Source: Gemmobacter sp.
Lineage (GTDB): Bacteria > Pseudomonadota > Alphaproteobacteria > Rhodobacterales > Rhodobacteraceae
Length of the DNA stretch: 11,188 nucleotides
Direction: 5' to 3'
Assembly: GCA_030656535.1 (NCBI GenBank)
Contig: JAUSPL010000043.1
Span: 1 to 11,188, forward strand
The position numbers and the translations under genes were made by a program. Numbering within the stretch: position 1 is the first letter of the stretch; each line of letters begins with the position of its first letter. Shown one piece after another: positions 6,896 through 11,188 of this stretch. The notes below the pieces were generated by a model. The model saw nothing but the letters and a program-made list of their open reading frames with translations, made no database searches and was not told the DNA's origin.

Positions 6896-7504
6896 ATGGC
6901 AGAAAAAGCGATCAGCGGCTGGGTGAAATTGCTGTTGGAATTGGGCCCCGTGGTGGCCTTTTTCATCGGCTATTCAAGGCTCAAGGATCAGGTCTTTACC
7001 CTTGGCGGCACCGAGTATGCCGGATTCATCGTGGTTACGGCGGCCTTCGTTCCGCTGATGTTGGTGTCCACCGGAATTTTGTGGGCGCTGACCGGCAAGC
7101 TTAGCCGGATGCAGGTCCTGACCCTGGTGATCATCGTGGTGTTCGGCGGTCTGACAGTCTGGTTGAACAACGATGCGTTCTTCAAGATGAAGCCGACCAT
7201 CATCTACGTGCTTTTTGCGTCCATCCTAGGCTTTGGCCTGCTGCGCGGCAAATCCTATCTGGCTGCGCTGATGGGCGAGATAATGCCGATGCAGCACGAA
7301 GGCTGGTTGATCCTGACCCGCCGGATGGCGTGGTTCTTTGCCGCATTGGCGGTCTCAAATGAGGCGGTGTGGCGTTTGATGTCCACTGATGCCTGGGTGA
7401 ACTTCAAGACCTTCGGCCTGACGGCTGCCTTGTTCCTGTTCTTCATGGCTCAGGGGCGGTTGGTGCAAAAATATGGCCACACCGAGGTCGACCACGACGC
7501 CTGA
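6896..7504 (+). CDS. yciB: Inner membrane-spanning septation protein A family (YciB/IspZ)
   Basis: 202 aa, multi-pass inner-membrane protein; in enterobacteria YciB contacts envelope-synthesis and division proteins and its loss affects cell length and envelope integrity. Diagnostic stretches are LLELGPVVAFFIGY (about 13-26), NDAFFKMKPTIIYVLFAS (about 93-110) with GLLRGKSYL, and LTRRMAWFFAALAVSNEAVW followed by FKTFGLT. Five to six hydrophobic helices are visible. Slightly longer than the E. coli protein (about 180 aa), normal for alphaproteobacteria. ATG 6896 has AAGGGA (6888-6893), which overlaps the stop of the transporter gene 6 bp upstream, so the two are translationally linked. Last gene of the ftsY cluster; a gene-free 368-bp stretch follows before the metZ promoter. 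Confidence 0.93.
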   Translation: MAEKAISGWVKLLLELGPVVAFFIGYSRLKDQVFTLGGTEYAGFIVVTAAFVPLMLVSTGILWALTGKLSRMQVLTLVIIVVFGGLTVWLNNDAFFKMKPTIIYVLFASILGFGLLRGKSYLAALMGEIMPMQHEGWLILTRRMAWFFAALAVSNEAVWRLMSTDAWVNFKTFGLTAALFLFFMAQGRLVQKYGHTEVDHDA

Positions 7505-7570
7505 ACCCGGCCAAGATCGCACAGCGTTGTCGTCTTGCAGGTTTGCGTTGTGCGCAGTGTCAGTGCCTTG

Positions 7571-7607
7571 CCTGCGATGAACGCCCGGCGGGTCGCAGGA
7601 TTCATCG
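7571..7607. repeat. Two overlapping, crossing inverted repeats downstream of yciB
   Basis: CCTGCGA (7571-7577) pairs with TCGCAGG (7593-7599), and CGATGAA (7575-7581) pairs with TTCATCG (7601-7607). The left arms share CGA, so the two 7-bp helices exclude each other or cross. It sits 67 nt after the yciB stop and may be a 3'-UTR structure or factor-assisted terminator; no T-run follows. Confidence 0.4.
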
Positions 7608-7644
7608 GGTATTTGTCCCGTGTCGCAGGCCCGGCTGTATCGGG

Positions 7645-7672
7645 GTCGATTCAAATGAGTCGATTCAAATGA
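7645..7672. repeat. 14-bp perfect tandem duplication
   Basis: GTCGATTCAAATGA occurs twice head to tail (7645-7658 and 7659-7672). It is AT-richer than its surroundings, about 200 bp upstream of the metZ promoter. It may be a slippage duplication or a paired protein-binding site; no known regulator is matched. Confidence 0.85.
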
Positions 7673-7865
7673 TCGGCAGGGAATCCCAGACGCCCAAGCC
7701 ATGATCTGGCGAAATGGGTCGCGTATAGCGCCGTGCGGTGTCGGTTCGGATGGGTTCGCGTTTGTCGCAGGCGGTGGCCATGACAGGGTGGTCGATCTGG
7801 GTTCAAGGATGGGCCTGACCGCGCCAGGCATCACCAAGGCGGAGGTGGCGACGCCGATAAACGCG

Positions 7866-7901
7866 GGCATGGTTGACCATGCCTCGCCAAAGGCGTATCT
7901 G
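7866..7901 (+). promoter_or_regulatory. Candidate metZ promoter with palindrome over the -35
   Basis: TTGACC (7873-7878, five of six to the -35 consensus) and TATCTG (7896-7901) are 17 bp apart, placing transcription start at about 7907-7909, the first bases of the riboswitch. A perfect palindrome, GGCATGG-TTGA-CCATGCC (7866-7883), covers the -35, as expected of an operator. The -10 is a modest match. Confidence 0.5.
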
Positions 7902-7907
7902 GCCGCC

Positions 7908-7961
7908 TGTGGCGCTTTGTTACCGGATTGCGGGCCACGTTAAACAAACCGCTAAAGAGGG
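7908..7961 (+). ncRNA. SAM-II riboswitch in the metZ leader
   Basis: The conserved core GCCACGTTAAACAAACCGCT (7934-7953) followed by AAAGAGG is the SAM-II signature. P1 is GTGGC (7909-7913) with GCCAC (7934-7938). Loop 1 contains CTTTG, close to the consensus ATTTG. The pseudoknot helix P2 forms from the loop: TTGCGG (7928-7933) with CCGCTA (7949-7954), four G-C pairs plus a U-U and a closing U-A, as in known SAM-II RNAs. The class binds S-adenosylmethionine and represses methionine genes, usually at translation by hiding the Shine-Dalgarno. Here it precedes metZ, a known SAM-II target in alphaproteobacteria. AAAGAGGG (7954-7961) would be the sequestered site, but the metZ ATG is 61 nt further on. 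Confidence 0.93.
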
Positions 7962-8022
7962 TTCGGGCATTCCGCCTGCCGCCCTTGGGTACATCCGGGG
8001 GATCAGGCCGGGGAACTGCCAC

Positions 8023-9204
8023 ATGTCAGACGAATGGAACCGCCGCACGCAACTGGTGCACACCGGCAGCCGCCGCAGCCAATATGGCGAAATGGCCGAA
8101 GCAATCTTTCTGACCCAAGGCTTTGCCTACGACAGCGCCGAGGCAGCAGAGGCGCGGTTCATCAAGGCAGGTGATGACGAATTCATCTATGCGCGGTACG
8201 GCAACCCCACTGTGCGGATGTTCGAGGAACGGATCGCCGCGATCGAGGGGACGGAAGACGCCTTTGCAACCGCGTCGGGCATGGCGGCGGTCAATGGTGC
8301 CCTGACCTCGATGCTGCGGGCTGGCGACCATGTGGTCAGCTCCCGTGCCCTGTTCGGGTCGTGCCTCTACATTCTGGAAGAGGTTCTGGGCCGCTATGGG
8401 GTCGAGGTGACGTTCGTTGACGGCACGGATCTGGACCAATGGCGTGCCGCAGTGCGATCGGGGACAAAGGCCGTCTTTTTCGAGTCAGTCTCCAACCCGA
8501 CGCTTGAAGTCATCGACATCCGCGCCGTCGCTGATATCGCCCATGCGGTGGGCGCGCTGGTGGTGGTCGACAACGTGTTCGCAACGCCCATCTTTTCGCG
8601 CGCTGTCGATCAGGGTGCGGATGTCGTGGTTTACTCGACGACCAAACATATCGACGGTCAGGGACGTGCTTTGGGCGGGGTGATCTGCGGGACGCGCGAG
8701 TTCATCCGCAAGACTGCCGAAACCTACCTGAAGCACACAGGTGGCGCAATGAGCCCGTTCACCGCCTGGATCATGCTGAACGGAATGGTCACTCTGGACT
8801 TGCGATGCCGCGCGATGGCTGACAGCGCGCTGATCGTCGCGCAGGCGCTTGGGAACGATACGCGGCTGTCCTCGGTCATTTTTCCGGGGCTGGCCAGCCA
8901 CCCCCAGCATGCGCTGGCGATGGAACAGATGGGCTCTGGCGGCACGATCGTGTCATTTGACATCAAAGGTGGCAAAGAGGCGGCCTTCAGGTTCATGAAT
9001 GCTCTGGAGATCATCAAGATCTCGAACAACCTTGGCGACGCCAAGACTATCGCGACCCACCCGGCGACCACCACCCACCAGCGCCTGCCGCAAGACCAAA
9101 AAGACCTGCTGGGCATCACCCCCGGGTTGATCCGGTTGTCGGTCGGGCTGGAAGACCCGAGCGATCTGTTGGCCGATCTGATGCGCGGGCTGTCGCGCGT
9201 CTGA
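8023..9204 (+). CDS. metZ: O-succinylhomoserine sulfhydrylase
   Basis: 393 aa cytoplasmic PLP enzyme of the Cys/Met metabolism family; it condenses O-succinylhomoserine with sulfide to give homocysteine and succinate, the direct sulfhydrylation route to methionine. Motifs: YARYGNPT (57-64, phosphate-binding Tyr/Arg), ATASGMAAV (82-90), SNPTLEVID (157-165), VVDN (D183, pairs with the PLP ring nitrogen), YSTTKHIDGQGR with Schiff-base Lys208, and the C-terminal THPATTTHQRL (345-355) with RLSVGLED (371-378). N-terminus MSDEWNRRTQLVH is typical of alphaproteobacterial MetZ, which fixes the ATG at 8023 over upstream in-frame codons; its Shine-Dalgarno (GGGGA, 8010-8014) is moderate. MetZ is favoured over MetB or MetY from overall sequence and the length. 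Regulated by the SAM-II element upstream. Converges with gst. Confidence 0.95.
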   Translation: MSDEWNRRTQLVHTGSRRSQYGEMAEAIFLTQGFAYDSAEAAEARFIKAGDDEFIYARYGNPTVRMFEERIAAIEGTEDAFATASGMAAVNGALTSMLRAGDHVVSSRALFGSCLYILEEVLGRYGVEVTFVDGTDLDQWRAAVRSGTKAVFFESVSNPTLEVIDIRAVADIAHAVGALVVVDNVFATPIFSRAVDQGADVVVYSTTKHIDGQGRALGGVICGTREFIRKTAETYLKHTGGAMSPFTAWIMLNGMVTLDLRCRAMADSALIVAQALGNDTRLSSVIFPGLASHPQHALAMEQMGSGGTIVSFDIKGGKEAAFRFMNALEIIKISNNLGDAKTIATHPATTTHQRLPQDQKDLLGITPGLIRLSVGLEDPSDLLADLMRGLSRV

Positions 9205-9216
9205 TCCAGATCAGCC

Positions 9217-9395
9217 GTCGCCTCGGGGGGCATCGAACCCCCACTCGGCGACCCGTGACAGGGCAAGCCCCGTCACGGAGTGCCCTACGACCGGCCGCTG
9301 CACTTGGGGGGCACCCTCCCCCTGCCCATCGCGCAAACCCAGGGCGACCGGGTGCCAGCGCCGCCGAGAGGGGGTTCGATACCCCCCGAGGCGGC
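9217..9395. repeat. Palindromic element with 34-bp inverted ends between convergent genes
   Basis: The left end (9219-9252) and right end (9360-9393) are inverted copies matching at 31 of 34 positions. Each end is also its own hairpin: left GTCGCC...GGCGAC around GGGGG/CCCCC with an ATCGAA loop; right GCCGCC...GGCGGC around GGGGGTTCGATACCCCC. Between them are CCGTGAC/GTCACGG with an inner GGG/CCC (9253-9278) and GGCACCC/GGGTGCC (9310-9316 with 9350-9356). The element fills the gap from 12 bp after the metZ stop to 13 bp before the gst stop. This resembles a paired REP/BIME-type or MITE-like element and may also serve as a bidirectional transcript end. No clear target duplication was seen immediately outside; ATCAG occurs at 9210-9214 and 9404-9408 but not at the repeat boundaries. 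No coding potential. Confidence 0.85.
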
Positions 9396-9408
9396 ACCCC
9401 GCCATCAG

Positions 9409-10023
9409 TCACCCCGCAAACCAATCTTGCGGCGCGCGATATCCCGGCAAGGCCCGCATCCGGCCCAACCATGCGTCCATACGGGCCGACGGCTCGACCC
9501 CAGCTTTGCCAACCCACTGCACATAGCCAAACACAGCGCAGTCCGCGATCGTCGGGTCATCGCCCAGAAGGAACGGCTGGTCCCCGATCAACCGGTCAAA
9601 CCGTGCCCGGTCCACGTCGAACCGCGACCGCAGCCACTCCACAGCGCCGGGCGGAAATCTGTCTGCCCCCAGGCGTCGCGCCTCGATCAGTTGCGGCAGG
9701 CACATACCGATGCGGTTGGCCTCCCAAAACAAGACTTCCCGGATGCGGATCAGCTTGTCGGCATCATCACCGCCCAATCGCCCGGTCCGGGTCGCGATCT
9801 CGTGCAAGATACTGGCCGATTGAACCAGAGCCACGCCGTCCACCAAAAGCAGCGGAACTTCGAAAAACGGGCTTGCGGCCAGAAAATCAGCGGGCCGGCT
9901 TGCCGCAGGCGCCCAGATGTCGACATGGCGCCTGATATGGGGCACATCCGCCAACGACAAAGCGAACGCAACCTTGCACGCATGACCGGAATCGGCATGG
10001 CCAAACAAAACGACATCCCGCAT
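9409..10023 (-). CDS. Glutathione S-transferase family protein
   Basis: 204 aa cytosolic GST-fold protein. The N-terminal thioredoxin-like domain (about 1-82) starts VVLFGHADSGHACKV, with Ser12 or Cys16 in the usual catalytic position; EVPLLLVDG (55-63) supplies the cis-Pro57 of the glutathione site and QSASIL (68-73) the gamma-glutamyl-binding Ser69. The helical C-terminal domain contains FLLGDDPTIADCAVFGYV (151-168), including the T-x-x-D N-capping box (Thr158-Asp161) and the family's LGD-P-TIAD pattern. ATG 10023 is chosen because AAAGG lies about 8 nt upstream and the protein then begins directly at the first beta strand; an upstream in-frame start at 10068 would add 15 residues. The substrate class is unknown: detoxification, isomerisation or thiol chemistry are all possible. 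Divergent from folE2, convergent with metZ. Confidence 0.92.
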   Translation of the reverse strand: MRDVVLFGHADSGHACKVAFALSLADVPHIRRHVDIWAPAASRPADFLAASPFFEVPLLLVDGVALVQSASILHEIATRTGRLGGDDADKLIRIREVLFWEANRIGMCLPQLIEARRLGADRFPPGAVEWLRSRFDVDRARFDRLIGDQPFLLGDDPTIADCAVFGYVQWVGKAGVEPSARMDAWLGRMRALPGYRAPQDWFAG

Positions 10024-10125
10024 GGCCAAGCCTTTCGTGAAGAACCGTGCACCACGCGGGATCAACAAACATCGCCTGCCGCGATGATCCGGTGTCGCTC
10101 GCGAGACGTATATTCATTCGGAAGG

Positions 10126-10160
10126 TTTGGAAAGCCAAGGGAACATGCCTATATTCCAAA
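10126..10160 (+). promoter_or_regulatory. folE2 promoter with flanking inverted repeat
   Basis: TTGGAA (10127-10132), a 17-bp spacer and TATATT (10150-10155) form a good sigma-70 promoter; transcription would start near 10162, leaving a roughly 30-nt leader with GAGAGGGG before the ATG. The perfect inverted repeat TTTGGAA (10126-10132) and TTCCAAA (10154-10160) brackets the -35 and -10 and could bind a regulator. folE2 is Zur-controlled in several bacteria, but this does not look like the Zur boxes I know. Gst is transcribed the other way, and an 8-bp palindrome CTCGCGAG lies at 10098-10105. Confidence 0.55.
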
Positions 10161-10191
10161 TCTGCCCGCAAAGCACAGAGAGGGGCGCGCG

Positions 10192-11188
10192 ATGAACATC
10201 CATACTCCCGAATTCGACCGGAAACCCAGCCGCGAAGAGGCGGAGGCAGCGCTTGCCGTGCTGCGGCAATGGGCCGGACGATCCTCTGACGCCGAAATCG
10301 CGACGCTGGACCCTGTGGTGGGAAATCTGCTGCCTGAGGCCTATCCGGTCCTTCGCCGCGACTATCCGTATGAGTTCAAACCAGATTCATCCTACAAGGA
10401 TGCGATGCCCGACCTTCAGAACGGCCCCGCCAGCCTGATCCGTGGCGCGCGCGCACAGATTCAGCATGTCGGAATTTCAAATTTTCGTCTGCCAATCCGG
10501 TTCCAGACCCGCGACACCCGTGACATCACATTGGAAACCAGCGTGACAGGCACGGTTAGCCTGGAGGCCGAAAAAAAGGGCATCAACATGAGCCGCATCA
10601 TGCGGTCATTCTATGCACACGCCGAGGAGCGCTTCAGCTTTGGTGTGGTCGAGGCCGCCCTGGAAGATTACATGCGCGACCTTGGGTCGTTCGACGCCCG
10701 CATCCAGATGCGATTCTCGTTTCCGATGAAGGTGAAGTCGCTAAGGTCGGGCCTGTCAGGCTGGCAGTATTACGACTTTTCGCTGGAACTGGTCGAGGTG
10801 GCCGGGGTGCGGCGCAAGTTCATGCACCTCGATTATGTGTACTCCTCAACCTGCCCCTGCTCGCTTGAACTGTCCGAACATGCCCGGCGCGTGCGCGGAC
10901 AAATGGCAACCCCGCATTCACAACGGTCGGTCGCCCGGGTGTCGGTCGAGTTGGTGGGGACTGCCTGCATGTGGTTCGAAGACCTGATTGAACTGTGCCG
11001 CGCCGGTGTTCCGACGGAAACCCAGGTGATGGTCAAACGCGAAGACGAGCAGGCATTCGCAGAACTGAATGCAGCCAATCCGATCTTTGTCGAGGATGCC
11101 GCGCGGTTGTTCTGTGACGTGCTGCGCCGCGACCCCCGAGTTGGCGATTTTCGCGTCGTCGCCAGCCATCAGGAAAGCCTGCACAGCC
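10192..11188 (+). CDS. folE2: GTP cyclohydrolase FolE2 (type IB), 3'-truncated
   Basis: The first 332 codons, running off the window end with no stop. FolE2 converts GTP to 7,8-dihydroneopterin triphosphate and formate, the first committed step to tetrahydrofolate and also to queuosine; it replaces zinc-dependent FolE and accepts other metals. Diagnostic stretches: MPDLQNGPASLIRGARAQIQ (72-91), HVGISNFRLPI (92-102), KGINMSRIMRSF (129-140), YSSTCPCS (217-224, Cys221 the likely metal ligand), HSQRS (242-246) and ASHQESLH (324-331), the start of the C-terminal active-site segment. Alphaproteobacterial FolE2 is usually about 350-365 aa, longer than the roughly 260 aa seen elsewhere, so roughly 20-30 residues are probably missing. 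ATG 10192 has GAGAGG about 8 nt upstream and is preceded by a good promoter. The divergent neighbour is gst. Confidence 0.95.
   Translation, partial: MNIHTPEFDRKPSREEAEAALAVLRQWAGRSSDAEIATLDPVVGNLLPEAYPVLRRDYPYEFKPDSSYKDAMPDLQNGPASLIRGARAQIQHVGISNFRLPIRFQTRDTRDITLETSVTGTVSLEAEKKGINMSRIMRSFYAHAEERFSFGVVEAALEDYMRDLGSFDARIQMRFSFPMKVKSLRSGLSGWQYYDFSLELVEVAGVRRKFMHLDYVYSSTCPCSLELSEHARRVRGQMATPHSQRSVARVSVELVGTACMWFEDLIELCRAGVPTETQVMVKREDEQAFAELNAANPIFVEDAARLFCDVLRRDPRVGDFRVVASHQESLHS

Larger units (their letters stand above)
7505..7865. other. Gene-free intergenic stretch between yciB and the metZ control region
   Basis: No reading frame here has protein-like composition plus a ribosome-binding site. 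The only notable content is a set of overlapping inverted repeats (7571-7607), a 14-bp tandem duplication (7645-7672) and three copies of GTCGCAGG (7592-7599, 7622-7629, 7764-7771). No intrinsic terminator with a T-run was found after yciB. It may be decayed sequence or a long regulatory region. Confidence 0.6.

Noticed and set aside
7701..7943. Possible 80-aa gene upstream of metZ
   Set aside because: No Shine-Dalgarno, and it would run through the metZ promoter and the riboswitch pseudoknot.
7961..8022. Intrinsic terminator between the riboswitch and metZ
   Set aside because: Only short GC pairings (for example GGGC 7965-7968 with GCCC 7981-7984) and no T-run, so transcriptional attenuation is not supported.
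9360..9397. tRNA gene suggested by a T-arm-like GGGGG-TTCGATA-CCCCC
   Set aside because: No D-arm, anticodon arm or matching acceptor stem at the right distance; the hairpin belongs to the inverted repeat pair.
9255..9935. Plus-strand open frame through the palindromic element and gst
   Set aside because: It lies opposite a clear GST and its first part translates hairpin DNA; Pro/Arg/Ser-rich, no ribosome site.
10098..10105. CTCGCGAG palindrome as an operator for gst or folE2
   Set aside because: An 8-bp GC-rich palindrome is expected often by chance in this composition and it is not aligned to a convincing promoter.

Overview
The window looks like ordinary chromosome from an alphaproteobacterium of the Rhodobacteraceae (roseobacter-type). 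It has high GC, alphaproteobacterial-style XseA, FtsY, YciB and FolE2 proteins, and metZ preceded by a SAM-II riboswitch, a class largely confined to alphaproteobacteria. The genus cannot be fixed from the sequence alone. No phage, insertion sequence, CRISPR array, rRNA or tRNA gene was found. I do not see a clearly new multi-gene system. The most interesting material is regulatory and structural.

Layout. (1) 1-1452: xseA, lacking its 5' end, on the plus strand. It converges on (2) a minus-strand block: a kinase-fold protein (3301-4065), an AlkB-type membrane hydroxylase (1999-3123) and a small exported cysteine-containing protein (1532-1927). The hydroxylase and the kinase-fold gene each have a plausible promoter, and the kinase-fold promoter holds a 16-bp palindrome between its -10 and -35. 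(3) 4265-7504: a plus-strand cluster of ftsY (SRP receptor), an unidentified 207-aa protein 4 bp downstream, a 10-helix DMT/EamA exporter and yciB (septation protein A). All four act at or near the inner membrane. (4) 7505-8022: about 520 bp without a gene, holding a 14-bp tandem duplication, overlapping inverted repeats, a promoter with a perfect palindrome across its -35, and a SAM-II riboswitch. (5) 8023-9204: metZ, the homocysteine-forming sulfhydrylase that the riboswitch should control. (6) 9205-9408: a dense palindromic element with 34-bp inverted ends between convergent metZ and gst. (7) 9409-10023: a glutathione S-transferase-like gene (minus), diverging from (8) folE2 (10192 to the window end, 3' truncated), the metal-flexible GTP cyclohydrolase of folate synthesis.

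Functional links. ftsY, the unknown gene, the transporter and yciB look like one transcription unit linked to membrane biogenesis. metZ makes homocysteine, whose methylation by folate-dependent methionine synthase ties it loosely to folE2, but the two are separate transcription units. The alkB block shows no rubredoxin or AlkS partner nearby.
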